This document shows, piece after piece, positions 22,309 through 35,400 of a DNA stretch of 64,000 bases. The DNA is taken from positions 186,001-250,000 of the forward strand of contig NDFF03000057.1 in NCBI GenBank assembly GCA_002150815.3, read 5' to 3'. The stretch is from Grammothele lineata (taxonomy: Eukaryota > Basidiomycota > Agaricomycetes > Polyporales > Polyporaceae). Each line of letters begins with the position of its first letter. Position 1 is the stretch's first letter. Under the pieces are notes generated by a model. The model was not told the DNA's origin and ran no database searches. It was given only the letters and a program-made list of their open reading frames with translations. A program made the translations under genes and the position numbers.

Positions 22309-24334
22309 TATGCGCTTGCAATACTGCATGCCAAGCCAAAGAGTACTCTACGTTTAGTCGACGGCGTAGAAGGCTCAATGTTGAGGATAGCACGCCACCC
22401 ACGTCAATCGAGAGATCGGTCACGGGCGAGCGGCATATATAGTTCAGGCTCCTCCTCCCCGCCCTTCCCGTAAATTGTTCACCGCTTCCTGCAGATGTCG
22501 GGGCTCGGCACGGGCCGCGACTTTACCTTACCGCGTTTCGTGATCGAGGACGTGTCGCTAGGGTTTTCTTCGAGAAACGTTCCTCGCGACCCTCGATGCG
22601 CGCCCCCCGCTGAACGTGATTCTTCCTCTTCTACGCGCCTACCGCGGCGCAATATGGATTTTCGACGGATCGATGAGCCTGAGAGGTCGCGGCAGGCGAC
22701 GGCGTTTCGTACCGTTCCTTCTCTTCTCTTCCTCAGCCTAGCTGGCCCTCCGTGCGGGTTCCCCTTCATCTATCATGAACAGCTGCCTGACGTCTTACCC
22801 GCTCCTAGTTCTCGATGATCACGCACGATCATGCACTAGCAGTCGATAGTCGACGCGGGCGGAACGGGTACCGGCTGCCAGCCCGCAACTTGTGCCTGCC
22901 CAGCGTGCCAGCGCTGCGGACCCGCCACACGCGTACGATCGCCCGGCGGCTTCCATTGCCAACACTGCGCGCCCGGGCGGCGTCATGCATCGCGATCTGT
23001 GGCCTGGCGGCCACCCCAAAAGAACCGCTCGCTCCACCAGCCAGTGGTAGCGGCTGGTCGCTGGAGCCTGGAGAAATCTAGAAATTATGGAAAATCATGT
23101 GAGTCTGGCATGCACGCAGAGGTCTACGAAACGCACGCGCACATGTGGAACGGGTCGACGATCCAGCGCATGCGGCACAGCGGGGAGAAGCGAATGCAAA
23201 ACAGGTGTTCGTGCGACCGCAGCAGGGACGTGGACGATCGCGTCCTGGACAGGTGCTTGCTTGACCGTCGGGCGGCCGCGCATTGGTTACCGCGGAGAGG
23301 GCTGAAATGCAGACGAAGGGCTTTAAGGACGCTTCTCCATTCAACTTCACCGCGGCGGCACGAGCGAAGAGTTACCTGCGAGTCGGGGAATGAGGTAAGT
23401 CAGTTGCGACTCGCGAGCCTGCGGCCGTTGTTATTAGCAGGCACCGTAGTCATCATCAAGCCTAAATGAATGAATGGACGGACGTTCTCTGACACACATG
23501 AATCCAGCGGAAAGTCCGCCCGCAACGTCCGGCGCTCAACCAGTAAGTACTAGCCGCTCGTTGTTGCCAACCCCTGGATCTGCGCCCGCTCAGGGATCTG
23601 GCGGCGGGATATGTCGCGCACGCGCACGTGGGGCGGCCCCGTGAGGGACCATCATGAGCCCGAACATAACCGTATGACGACGGTGAATCAGCACGTATCA
23701 ATACCGCTGACACTCGGAGGGGTGTCTGAGAGTAGTTGCTATGTCGTCGCCTGCGGAGGGTGTCGGGTGCTGTCTGAAGACGATTCAAGGTTCGAGAACA
23801 GATAGAAGTTCGGAGGACGCGCGGGCCGGCGCGAAGACGCTCGTGGGAGCAGGGGCGAATCATGTTGGTATGCAAGGCGACCAGTACAATACAACATATG
23901 AATCAAAGAAGGGACCGGAGAGTAGAAACGGGGAGACAGAGACTTGTACATGGACCAGAAAGATACGCATAAATAGTTCTAGAGGTACATTGCGCACATA
24001 CATATCGTAGCCGCAGCGAGAGCGAATGAAACAGAGACCTGTATCTGAATCATAGGAAGAGGAAGATTAACAAACGAGCAACAACATATATGGCGACGAC
24101 CTGGAGACGTCCATGCGCCTCACCGTCGCCTTCCGAAACCCCGGTCCATCCAAAACCTGCGCAGAAATCAAGCAGAAGTGCCAAATCAACAACGACAATA
24201 TACCTCCTTCCGGCCACTCATTCTCCTGAAGTCGCACTCTTCTCTCTTCGGGCCCGTCCTGTATCACGTAGAATAGAAGCCGGAGTCGCTGACGCACTCT
24301 GCAGGGTTTGACGGCGTGTCCAGGCGGACGGCAT
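22309..24334. other. intergenic; one weak frame at 22495-22818
   Basis: A TATATATAG box lies near 22435. It is followed by a T/C-rich stretch ending ctgcag and a 107-codon plus-strand frame (MSGLGTGRDFTLPRFVIED...) with no recognisable domain. It could be an orphan exon or chance. The remainder to 24334 shows nothing I can support. Confidence 0.35.
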
Positions 24335-25880
24335 CTAAGACAGGATAATGTCAATGTCGGCGGCATCCACAGATGAAGAACAGAAGGAAGCGAGGAAGGG
24401 CCGGTAGAAGGTGGTCTTGCTGTCAAACGTGGGGCAATGGGACAGCATGACTGCCTGTAACACAGAGAAGCAGGCACGGCCACCTTGCAGGTGGTTGGAG
24501 AAGCAATGGAGGGAGATAAAACGCACTGAAGTAACTGTGCGCCAAAGCTTCGGCTGCGGTGAGCCTGTCGTGGTGGTCGAAGCGCAGCAACTTGTCGAGG
24601 AGGTCGATCGCGTCCGGGCTAACGTTCAATCTGTTGTCCTGCGTGACGAACCTTGTCCAAGACTGCTTCGGATAGCTGCGCGCGAAGCACGAGAAGGGCG
24701 TCAGACGGAGCGGAAATGAGCGGCCAGCTGAATGCGAGAATGTGCGCACGTCTGAAGAAGATCGTCATTGTACGCCTGGAGGTAGAGCTGGTACTTGGCG
24801 AGGTACCGCTCGAGCTCGTCAGATCCGACAACCTTGACGATCTTGAGCAACTGATCTTCGTTGTCCCTCCCGCGGAAAAAGTGCTCGCGACGAAAGATCT
24901 GCCGAGGGGTGGTGTTTAGAACACGTGCTACCGCACATGCACGAAGCGGCGCAGCGCAAGGGAACGCACCATCGCTGCTAGAATACAGCCGACGCTCCAG
25001 ATATCCAGGCTGTAGTCGTAGTGCTTGTATCCCACCAACAACTCTGTTCCCTTGTAGTATCGCGATGCTACTCGGATGTGGAGCTCCGTGCCTGGGTGGT
25101 AGAATTCTGCAAGGCCCCAGTCGATTAAGCGCAGCTACGCACGATCGGTGAGTTATCAACGTCTAACGTATCGCGGCAGGATAACTGACCTTGCGTTTTG
25201 AACGGTTATACATGATATTTCCGGGTTTCACGTCTCTGTGAATGATCCCTCGAGAATGTACAAAGTCCAATGCCTAGAAAGACCCACCATGCGAGGGGTT
25301 ACTGTAGGGAACGGACCGCATCGCAAAGATGAAACAGGAAACGTACTCTCAGAAGTTGGAAGATATAAAATTTGATCTCCATCTCCGTCAGTGTGGAGAA
25401 CATATCCTTCCAGTCGGTGTTTTCGACATACTCCATGACGAGACTGTTTGAACGGGATGGAGAATCATGTACAATGTCCATGAGACGGATGACATTAGGG
25501 CCCCCGGCGAGGTTACGGAGAATCTTGATCTCGCGCTTGATCTTCTTCTTGGCCACCGGCTTGAGGACTTTAATGACACAAGATTCTTCGTTGGAAGAAT
25601 CGATACCTTCGAACACCTGGAATACACGTGTCGTCGTCGTGAGCCCATCTAAGACACAAATTTGCTGGGACGCACCTCAGAGTACCTTCCACCGCCAATC
25701 CGCCTCACAATCTCATAGCGATCGGGTACATTCCACTCCACACGCAAGCTCTCTGCAACACGCATTAGACTATGTTCTTACAAGCCCTCTAGGACGAGTC
25801 AAAGACGAGATGAGCCACTCACCGTAATCGTACCAAGACGGCCCCAGCCGGGCGTTCACATCCGCATATACACGAGCCAT
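24335..25880 (-). CDS. CKA1: casein kinase 2 catalytic subunit alpha
   Basis: CK2 alpha phosphorylates acidic Ser/Thr sites in nucleus and cytoplasm. The start [20 protein letters not shown] (ATG at 25880) is the invariant CK2 alpha N-terminus. Then follow [20 protein letters not shown] (glycine loop of CK2 type), [18 protein letters not shown] (catalytic Lys and the basic substrate-recognition stretch), [12 protein letters not shown] (catalytic loop), [11 protein letters not shown] (DWG in place of DFG, a CK2 hallmark), [42 protein letters not shown] and the C-lobe [20 protein letters not shown]. Exons are separated by short introns. The 3' end is uncertain: after AHSYF the frame closes quickly unless one more short intron is used, in which case translation would run to the TAG at 24335. 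The gene diverges from the GLTP gene. Confidence 0.9.
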
Positions 25881-26676
25881 TGGACGAGAAAAGAGCTCAA
25901 GAGGGTAGATAGGATGGTACAAGAGTCGACTGAACCGCAACCGCCCCCTCAGCAAGAGGACATCGTGAAGGGCAGGATCGACACATCGCTCGATGAGTCG
26001 TGCCTCGCTGCCGCCGCCGCCTCGACCGGCGCCTCGTCGCCGCACGTTGTGTTCCGAGCGCTTGATGGACAAAGAGCGTCTACGTAAACGGCCTTTTCGC
26101 CGAACAACATCCGCTTTCAAGCTCGGTGACCGAATGTAACGGGAGTGACAAGATCAGAGTCACAGCGCTCGATCTGGTCCCAATCAGCCCGTGGCGTCGA
26201 CAGGAGAGGACGCATCTTGGCCTTTTCTCCCATTCGCCCAACATTCGCCCGTGAGTTCTCTCTTTCGTCCCGAAACCACCGACCAGCGACGCCTCCAGAA
26301 CGCGTCCGGCGACCTTCACATCCTTATACCCCGCCTCTGAACCCCTTCCGAGGTATGCCCAGGGAGGCGGCGGAAGAGACGCGCGGCGCAAGGCCTCCGT
26401 TGCCCCGGTGCCAATCAGCACTCTGACGAGATATCGATCTGCGCGATGGCGGCACACCGGGCACTGCCGAGCTATCGTAGTTCCCTGCTCCCCCACGCGT
26501 AATGGATCGAGGGCGCCGCGTCCCATCCACGCTGTAGCCTCCTCGCTCTCGCGCTTCCTCCTGCATGCAGTCCATTCATGCTCACGATCGCCCGAGCCTC
26601 ATAGGGCGCGTCGCGAGCCGCCCTCGCTGTGAATCCCGACCGCGAACTTCACTCTCCCACCTCCCACACCCCCGTA
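25881..26676. other. divergent promoter region between CK2 alpha and GLTP genes
   Basis: About 800 bases between two start codons in opposite directions, GC-rich, with frames on both strands that match nothing. Promoters for both genes must lie here; no individual element is convincing. Confidence 0.5.
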
Positions 26677-28140
26677 ATGGCACCGTATTTTGAGTCCGCC
26701 AAGGTGAGCGAGTTCTACCAAGCGCGCCTCCCAATCGCCGCGCTCGTTTCCGCGATGCACAGACAGCACACCGTCACACCGGCTGCTGTCGATGCAGGGC
26801 TGGAACGGCCAGCGAGCGTGGCTCTGCCGCGAGCTACTCCTCCCGCTCACCCACACCGACATTGCTCACGTCCGCGACCGCACAGTCCTTTGCCGACGTG
26901 CCGATCACCGACGGAGGGGTGGACACCGCCACCTTTCTTCTGGCCTCGACGGACTTTGTGAACATGTTTGGTGGGCGAGCCGGTTCCTCCTCTCGTCATA
27001 TTCGCGGAATGCCCGCTGACATCATTACGTGTCGCCGCGACTCCACCCGCGCGCGCGTCTCGACGACGTCTTTCTCGCCTGGCCCCTTCCGCCGACATCG
27101 TCCACGCTCTCGGAATGGAAATGCACTCTAGACCTGCTCGGCGGCGGCGTCTTCGCGTTCGTGCAGAACGACCTCCGTTCTAACATAGGCGTGCGTCCTT
27201 CCTTGCTTCTTCGCCCGCTCCCACCCTCGTTTCCCCTCTGCCGTTCTCTGGACCCACCCGTGCCTCGGCTTCGCTTCAGGGCGTCCGCCAGCGGTACGAC
27301 GGCACCCAAAGTGACTCGGCCACGCTCGAGGAGATGGTGTCGAACGAGTGCAAATCGGGCGAGAGGCACGGCACTGCCTGTCTCGTACGCCTATTGCGGT
27401 GAGCCCGCTACCGCATACGGCGCACGGCGGGCGCTGACGAGCTCGACGTTCCGTAACCCACCCTCACACAAACGTCAATCGGTGCCCACCGCGCCGCCCT
27501 GTGCACGCGCCGCCCCGGACGGCCACGCCCGAAAAGCGGCCTGTGGTTCACGTGCGAAGCGCTCCGTGTGAGTGGCCTCCGTCCCGTGTTCCCTGCCGTG
27601 CAGCGCGCTGCGGGGAACCCCCCAACTCTTGTATGTTCGACGCTGACGCCTGATTCCTATTCCTGTGTTTTGGATTTTGGGGGCGGGATTGCCGCACATC
27701 TCTCGCAGAACATGCAAAGGGACAGACACGCGGAGCTGCACGCGTGTTTCAAACGCTCGTACGACGTCGTGCTGAGGCCGCACCACTCCTTCGTCGTCCG
27801 CTCAGTCGTCTCGGTGCGTCATTCTTCTCCGAGCGGCCGTCGTCGTCGTCGCTTCCCGCGTGCGCCCGTTACGACAGATGCTGAAGGGCATGACGTGCAC
27901 CCGCGACGCTCGCTGCGTCGGCTACGCCGTCCGCGCGCGCGGTGCTGTCGTCCGTACACACGTACGTTGCAGGTCGCGATCAGGGCCGTGCCGCACCGAC
28001 GCGACTTCTACGCGCGGCTGACGCAGGGGGGCTCGGAGGAGAAGTTCGACGGGGAGCTGACCAAGTGGCTGGGCGCGCTGGAGGGTATCGTGAGCCGGAT
28101 GCGGGGCTTCCTGGCGGAGAGCGGGTACGGGACGATATAA
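26677..28140 (+). CDS. glycolipid transfer protein (GLTP/HET-C2 fold)
   Basis: A soluble carrier of glycosphingolipids between membranes. Eight exons close in frame to 206 residues, the usual family length: 26677-26703, 26886-26970, 27132-27190, 27280-27398, 27537-27567, 27604-27630, 27709-27813 and 27973-28140. Recognisable are MAPYFESAKSFADVPITDGG, FLLASTDFVNMFDLLGG, FVQNDLRSNI, LLRGLWFTCEAL, HHSFVVRSVVS and AVPHRRDFYARL, and the end WLGALEGIVSRMRGFL. Compared with the glycolipid-binding site of human GLTP, D51, N55 and H142 correspond to D48, N52 and H140. However, K55 is Gly (residue 58) and the stacking W96 is Arg (residue 94) in the exon model given. A Trp sits six residues later (W100). 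Ligand choice may therefore differ from classical GLTP. Confidence 0.88.
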
Positions 28141-30208
28141 CATAAGTAGGATCACCTAGAACACCCCGTGCGGGCGCTTGCCCGAAGGGCGACACACGCT
28201 GCAGGTCATCATGAGCCCCATCTGTCAACATGATTGAATTTTGGAATGCGTCCCGGACTGCTACCAGAGCCCCCTTCTTTCTTCTTTTCCCGTCACTTCC
28301 TGCCAGCTTCTGTTCGGAGATGCGTCCGGGCGCCTCTTCGACGTGGAAACATGAAGCATGGCCGCGCCAGGTTTTCCATCGGATTTCATTCATTATGCCG
28401 CGATGGTCCACCCGGTCCGTAGCGCGGGCGCCTCCCGTCATGGTCAGCCCTCACGCGCCCCCCGCCTTCTGGGGACGCGCCTGAGCCTAGGCCGTGTATA
28501 GCATCTCGAGGAGCTAAAGGGACAGCGCGGGGGGCGATTGCGTGCGCGACGAGTTGATGCCGTCGTTGATTAGCAGATGGTGGTGGTCATGGTGGATACA
28601 CTCCAGATAGGTATGTCGCGTCGCGCGACCGGCACGCCAGGGCTGGAGGCTGCCCTTCCCCCTCCGTGCGCGGATGGGGCGGACATCGCGGCTGTCGGCG
28701 CCGATAATGGGGGTCTCCAATAGAGTTAGCGTTCTGTGCCAGGCGAGAGCAGGGGGCGGCCCAGAGTGGGAACGGGACGGGAGAAAATAAGGAGCACGGT
28801 ACGCAACGAGCACGACATCGATTAAGGGCAGCCCGGCGTTCCCGCACAGAAACATGGACAGAAAACGGCGGAAATTCCGCCCCCCTGCAGCGCCCCGCAG
28901 CGTCTCCCTTGTCGCCCGAAGCCTGCGACCCAATAAGTCGCCAGGGAGTCGCCAGCCGCCGGAAGGAGCAGGCGCGATGTCGACGTCGGGGGGTCGAAGC
29001 CTTGGTGGACGCGAACAAGAGCCCGCGAGGCGCGTTCGGAACATGCATCGCGCCCACACTCCGGCGGAGATCGCGCGCAGGTGCGCGGTCGGCACGAGAC
29101 CGGGGTCGACACGCTACGTACATAAGAACTAAGAACGGGCGCGTCGATGCGAGTGCGGGGGCGCTGGGGCCGGAGGGGGGAGCCGAACGAGCACAAGCGG
29201 CAGTGGGCGCGACGGCGGTGGCGGGCGCGCGGTGCGGGGCGTCGAAAGCGGCTGGCGGGGTGCCCAAAGGGGCAGGCGCGGGAGGGCGACTGCCGTGGAG
29301 GACGACGCGCTCTGGGAGGGGAAGGCGCGAAGGGAAGTCACACGTCTGGCGGCGACCGGCAGTGCAGACAAGAAGGCGGGGGAGGAGGCGGGGCGTGACG
29401 AGGCGAAGGGGGCCAGAAGGAGTATGTGGGGCCCCGGGGAGGAGAGAGCGAGAGTCAAGACGTCGGACTGGCCGGGAAGCTCTGGACGCTGGGGGCACGC
29501 TGCGAGACTCGAGCGTGGGTTGGCCGGCCTGGAGGAGCGAGAAGGGCGAAGAGGGCGACGGGGCGCTCGCGCGTTTTCCAAAGACAACATACAATGTGAC
29601 CATCTTGAGAGACACACAACACACGCCGGCGCCTGTCCCATGCCACCGTTGGTTTCGATCAATATGCAGACGCCGATCAGATGGACGCGTTCGACGGGGC
29701 GACCGTTGGGCAGCACTCGGCCCCCGGCAGCGCAGGCGGGGCGGCGGCTGGGCGGCGCACGCCTCGATCCGGGTGCAGGGCGGGGCGGGCGCGGGCGCGG
29801 GCGCGGGGAGGCGCGGGAACGGGAACGGGAACTTGAGCTTGAAGGCGCTTGACGGGGATCTCGAACGGGGATGCGGGCGAGCGCTCTACATGCATCTGGG
29901 GCGGGCGAAGCGGGCGCATGGATACGAATCATGCACGTCAGGACCTTCGCCCGATATGGGTGGCGGACGTCCTCATTTGGTGGGTGATTTCAATTTACCG
30001 CCTGGGAATGTTTTGTGTTTGTTTTCGATGGAAATTGGCCCGTTCTGAATTCAATGATGTTTTCGCTTCTTCCCTCTGCCCGTCTTTATATCTCCCCGCC
30101 TCGGTTCCACGTCAATCCCCCTCTTCCCCCGTAGCCTCTCTCCGCACGCCCGTGCCTCTCCAGACGCTCCCACCGTGCACAGCGTACTAGAGAGCCCCGG
30201 CGTGCACG
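28141..30208. other. GC-rich intergenic region with simple repeats
   Basis: Very GC-rich from about 28.6 to 29.9 kb. Long overlapping frames on both strands (345 and 379 codons) are Arg/Pro/Ala-rich composition artefacts. G-rich runs include (GGGCGC)n near 29790 and three GGGAAC units near 29817. No gene supported. Confidence 0.5.
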
Positions 30209-32419
30209 ATGGAGGTCGAGTGAGCCCCGTCCGCAGCATATATGCGCTGCCGCACGCTCATATTCTCTCTCTTTCTGCAGCACTCCGCAGCCGGCCACAT
30301 CCATCGCGTCTCTCATCGCATCTGGAGCAAGGTTCGCGACCGGTCTTTTTCTCCTCCCTGCGATTTCAAGGCGCTCATGCATTGATCGGGCGTCTCCAGC
30401 GTGCCTCAGAAACGCAAGGACCCACCGCCGCCATCCCCTGCGCGCGACTCCAGCAAAGCGCAGGAACAGGAGGGAGACGACGCACTCTCCGAGTCGACAG
30501 GAACCGACGCTGCGACGCTCCAGGGAGCCTCCCCGACCGACGAGTACGGTAGCGGGCGCATCGTCTGCGAGACGTGCGGCGAGGCCGTCTCGATCAGGGA
30601 CGAGGCCAATGGCAGCTTCACCGTCAAGCACTGGGAGGCGCACCGCGGTGCATGGTAAGTACCCGCCCGCCGCGCGCCCCGGTGCGTGCTGTGCGAAGCC
30701 TCGCGCTCGCTACGCGTACGACCGTGCTCATCATTGATCGTCTCTCCCAGCCAGACGTCGGGGTCTCAGATTGTGGCTGAAGTCACTACCGCGGAGGCGC
30801 CCATATCCGCCACGGCGGCGAGCCAGGTACAACCCTCTTCGGACGCGTCGCAGCCGCAAGCGAAGCGACGTCGCGCCAAGCGCACGGAGGAGGAGCGTAT
30901 TGAGTACCTCCGGTCCGATGCTTATGTCGCCAAGTTCGAGGCCTACCGCGTCTTGTGCGCGTCTTGCGACAAGTGGATCCGCTTGCGGCCCAACTCGACG
31001 TATTGTTCCATCCCGTGGGACGCCCACCGTAAGAGTTGTCTGGCGAAACGCGGGTGAGCCCACTTCTCTCTCATTTGTCGGTCGATCCAGTTGCTGAGGA
31101 CCCCGTGATAGTCGAGCGAAGAATGCAGCTCCTGTGGACGACCGAAACTCTATCTTTGGATCTGACCCGAATGTCAAGCGAGTGGATAACTCTCGGGTAC
31201 AATGTCGGGCATGCGATAAGTGGATACCGATCGCGTCCGATGACAACGCCGCTGCGATCAAGGCGTGGAAGCAGCACTGCGATGCTTGTCAGATGCAAGC
31301 GGTTACCAGTCCTGGTGCTTCGACGTCGAAGTGAGTGGTAGCAGTTGGCATACGCAAATGCCAGTGTATCTGATTTCTACCAGGTTCAACATCCCCAACG
31401 TACCCCCTCCATCTAAGCACCTCCTCGCCCTCGCGTCATCCTCTTCCCTTCCTCCGGCGTCGGTGTCCGCGCGTGCCGCTGTGGCGCAGTCTGCACCCCT
31501 GGCGTCTTCCCAGTCTCCGTCGGCGACCACAACTTCCTTCAAGGACTTCAACCCCGGCAACTACAACGGGTCTCAGGAGCCTCGTCGACGCAACGCCGAC
31601 CAGCGTGCCGCAGCGTTGCGAGCTGACACGCTCCTCGACGAGGTCGAGCCCAACCGTGTGCTCTGCAAGATGTGCCGGAAGTGGGTGCAGCTGAGGCAGG
31701 ACAGCACCTATTGCGCGTATCCCTGGCTCCAGCATCGGGCCAAGTGTTTGAAGAAACAGTACGTCCCAGTCTTTGTCGTCGCCTCCGGGTCTGCAACTCA
31801 TTCCTTGCCAGCCAAAAGATCTCTGAGCGGGACGCGGAGATCGCACAGCTCCGTGCGGAGCGCCAGGCTGCCCTCGAAGGCGAGTTGTCGGACTCGTCCA
31901 TGGGCGCCGAAGTGGACGAGCTGGATGAGGATGACGGCGCGGATCTCAAAGCGGATCGACGTCGGGCCAAAGCTATGGCGAAGGCTGAGGCCGCCGCCGC
32001 GCGGTTACGGCAGCTCGAGGAGTCGCGAGCTACGCGCCCGAGCTCCGGCGCGTCAAGCGAGGACGATGACGCCATGTGGGACTACATGGACGTCGATATT
32101 GTACTCCCGCCGCGACTTGCTAATCTCGAGGAGCACTCCGGGAGGTGAGTGATTCCGTACAGTCCTCCAGTATGACAAGTCTAACGTATGTACGAGCAGA
32201 ATGGACTTCGTCTCGCGATCAATCCGTCACCTCTTCCGGATCACGTACGCTCGGTCGGACGAGCTGACCATCGCGGCTCTCATTACATATCTCAACGCCG
32301 CGATGCCCCCGGATAAGCACGAAGACTTTGATACGGCCGAGGTGACGAAGATGATGACTGCGCTCCACGAGCGCGGCGCGTTCGTCTTCGAGGGCGACGT
32401 TATCCGCCTACCGGTGTGA
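30209..32419 (+). CDS. protein with four C2HC-type fingers and winged-helix-like C-terminus
   Basis: Eight exons close in frame to 588 residues: 30209-30219, 30281-30331, 30400-30654, 30751-31053, 31112-31330, 31384-31758, 31812-32144 and 32200-32419. The first exon is only 11 bases. Four repeats share the pattern C-x2-C ... W/A-x2-H-x3-C: CETCGEAVS...HWEAHRGAC, CASCDKWIRL...PWDAHRKSC, CRACDKWIPI...AWKQHCDAC and CKMCRKWVQL...PWLQHRAKC. The second to fourth also share KW[IV]. Between fingers are Ser/Pro/Ala-rich linkers and a basic KRRRAKRTEEER helix. A charged coiled-coil region follows (RDAEIAQLRAERQAALEGE). The last 70 residues (IRHLFRITYARSDELTIAAL ... ERGAFVFEGDVIRLPV) resemble the winged helix at the end of MCM proteins. 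A nuclear, DNA- or chromatin-related role is inferred; I know no named homologue. Confidence 0.75.
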
Positions 32420-35400
32420 GCGGGCCTCCCATTCACGGCGATAGTGCAAGCCCGCTTTTGAGCGGTCGAAACGGTGAGCGGGCCCGCTGCGAGGGCCAGG
32501 GAACATTTGCTGTATATCTGCCGGTCTCTGTGATGCCATGGGGGTCGTGCGTCTTTCTTGGTTTCTAAAGGGCTGACGGACCTTGTACGATGGCTTCGCG
32601 TCGCGCGCTGTGTTGGTTTCTTGCAATATTTATCGACCTATCCACTTGCTCCCCACCGTACGTATTCTAGTGTTCTAGTAGCTCTCCAGTGCTCCCCTCC
32701 CAGTGCTCCACCTCCACCCCGTCGCCGCCGTGCCTGGTCGAATGTGAACTCGGACGAGAATGTACAGAGGCGTGTGTACCCTTGTGCGTCTGGGCCGTGT
32801 GATATGGCGAAGGGCCGGCTAAACCGATACGGCGGCGCATCCAATGTTGGCGACTTGTCGGGCGAACCGCGGAAGGGGCGCGCGAGGGAGAGAGAAGCAA
32901 AACGTCACGAACGCGTGCCGTAACGCGTCTGGGAACGCGTCGGTCACGTCGGCGAGCTCCGGACGGCGCGGACCGCTCGTACGTGTGGACGTCTGCGTAC
33001 TGCGTCCGAGTTCTGCGTCCGCGCAGCCGAGGCCCGCCGGGCCACCGTGACGGAGGCACGGAATCAACAGCGGAGTGACGGACGGACGGACGTGCGGGCG
33101 CGGGCGGGCGACGTGCCAACTACATACTGCCATCCGTCCGTCCGCCCGTGGCGGGGCAACGCGTCCCCGGGCGGGACAGCGGACACCACGGCCACACATC
33201 GGGCCAAACAAACACACCGCGGTACACATAGGGCTACTTAGGGTCCGCCGCGCCCGCGCATGATGATGGATGGATGGCCGGGGGAACCGCGCACGAGGTG
33301 GCGATGCGCGCCCTGGGCCCATGCGAGCTGATTAATGCGTGCCCGCGTCCTGCGCGCGCGGGGCCCACGCGGGGCTGGCCCGGGGAGCAGTACTTGGAGG
33401 CTGGCTGACAAAGGGCTGGGGAGGCGAGCGATGCGGGGAGGGCGCGCCGCGCGCGAGCACGCGAGCGACCGGCGTCCGGGGAGAGTGGGTGAGGCGGGTG
33501 CGCAAGGGATGACGATGGATGGTGGCGGGTCCGAAGGTGTGTATGGTAAGCCCCGTGCATCATCCAAGTACAGTACGTGATTCGCGCCGGCCGCGCGTCT
33601 TCCAGCTCCCGAATGGGGCTTTGTCTGCGCGGCTCCACGCACTGTCTTTGTGCTCTACTCGTGTTGTCTGTGCCACGCCCTCTCTCCGCTATTGGGGCTC
33701 CGCGCGGGTCGGAACGTCGCGGGGTGACAGGCGCGGGGCGCCGCACCGTGTGCTTGCCTTGTGGACGTGCATATGCATGTTGTTTGGACGAAGGGTGTCG
33801 GCGGCGTGGGCGGCTGGGCGGAGTCCAACAGGGACCCACTGGCCGTGCCAGCGGCGATAAACACAAGTACATGCCGCCGCATCGTTTGCGGTGCGGCGAT
33901 CCGTGTACGGGATCTGATCTTGCTGGTCCTCGGGTCCCTAGGAGTCCGGCGCGGGCGGGCGTGCCGCGTATTAAATAGTGAACACCGTCGTCTACGGGGA
34001 AGGATGGCTCGAATACTTGCCTGATAAGGCTCTCGCACGCGGCGTGGTAGAACACACTACTAGTTGTTTTTGGGACCAGCGAGCGTGCGCGCGGCGCGAG
34101 CAGGGATCCACATGCAGAGATGCGAGGACAAGCTCAAGCTCGCGGAGGTGACGAGCAGACGGAACAGGACTGTCTCCCGGCGTGGGTACATCATTCCTTA
34201 TCCTTGCCCTTGTCCTCCTCCTCGTTCTTGTGCGATCCGTGCCGTCATGCCGGGCCTGGCGCCTGACTTGTCCTGCTTCAGGCCGCCCAGGGCCTCCTAA
34301 CAGCGGCAGCAGTACGCACGCACGCACGTCGACGTTCTAGTGCGCGCCCGGACGCTTTTAACGGCGCGGCTACCCTGCGCGGCGTGCGCGGCGCGAGGCG
34401 CGTGCGGGTGCCTGGTCCGCGGGCGGGCCAGAGATTCAGATCAGATCCGGCGTGAGAAGCGCGGGGACCGGGATGGTCGTCTGGAGGCCTCTAGCGGCGT
34501 TGTTTGTGTTGTTTGTGGTTTTCGTGCGAGGCTCGGGCGGGCGTGTGCCCGCGAAGGGCAAGGGGCGCGCTGGAGGTTGCTGGAAGGCCTCGCGCAGGCT
34601 GCTTCTTCCTTGGGGGATCGAGATTTGTGGATGGTCGTCGACGTCATCGGCTGCTGTCAGAAAGAGTCTGTGTAAGTTTGCACACCCTATGTTCGACGAC
34701 GATCATTATATATAACTCACCCTAATGGGTTATCACCACTCCTCACGATTGCGTAGGGGTGACTTTGAGCGCACATGCCATAATTTGCCTGATACATCGG
34801 AGACCCAGGGCAGGGGTCAGTCAGAAAAGAGTAACATGTCTGGTCTTTTGTCCACACAGAGAACCAACGTAGTCCTGGGGTGGATATTAGTGCCGTTGCT
34901 CAAGGGTAGGAAGTGATTCATGACATGGGCAGCGTTCTAACAGGTTCCACGACACGTTCAGCCTCACGATGAGCAACACGGCTCATTAAAAGCCACGCTG
35001 AGAGCTACCTCGGGGTCCGATTGGGTAGCTGTAGGCCCAAACAGGAGTATAATTCAGGTGAGTGCGAGTAATAACACTGGGTCGATTGACCCGGTCAGGA
35101 AAGAGTAGAAGCATCATTGAAGGGCTACCCTAAAGAATCTCTTCAAGACCGCGGTGCTGCAATTCGTACGCACACTATCAATAGCTTTACTGAGAGTAGA
35201 GTGCGAGTCAAACTCACCATGGCCTTCTAATCGTATACCTGAGGCTCTATATTGCGGGTGTGGATAAAGACATCGCGCTTCATGCAGTGCGCAGATTTGT
35301 CCCGGTAATTCACTGTCGCACTCCATGGATTGAGTCTGAGCAGGCGCACCATACGCACCATATGCATGGTGCGTGTAGACGCGTACCGGTTTTCTTAGCG

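Noticed and set aside
22999..23469. Plus-strand frame with scattered His/Cys, suggestive of a zinc finger
   Set aside because: Spacing does not fit C2H2 or other finger patterns, there is no start context or splice support, and the other strand is also open.
28587..30048. Long frames on both strands (345 codons minus, 379 codons plus)
   Set aside because: The region is extremely GC-rich. Stop codons are rare by composition, and the translations are Arg/Pro/Ala/Gly-rich with no domain and no splice pattern.
33234..34055. Minus-strand frame of 273 codons
   Set aside because: Composition-driven low-complexity translation in a GC-rich stretch with simple repeats. No homology signal.
35353..35374. 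Hairpin as a transcription terminator
   Set aside because: Hairpin terminators are bacterial. In a fungal genome a 9-base hairpin in a spacer is more likely chance or a repeat relic.
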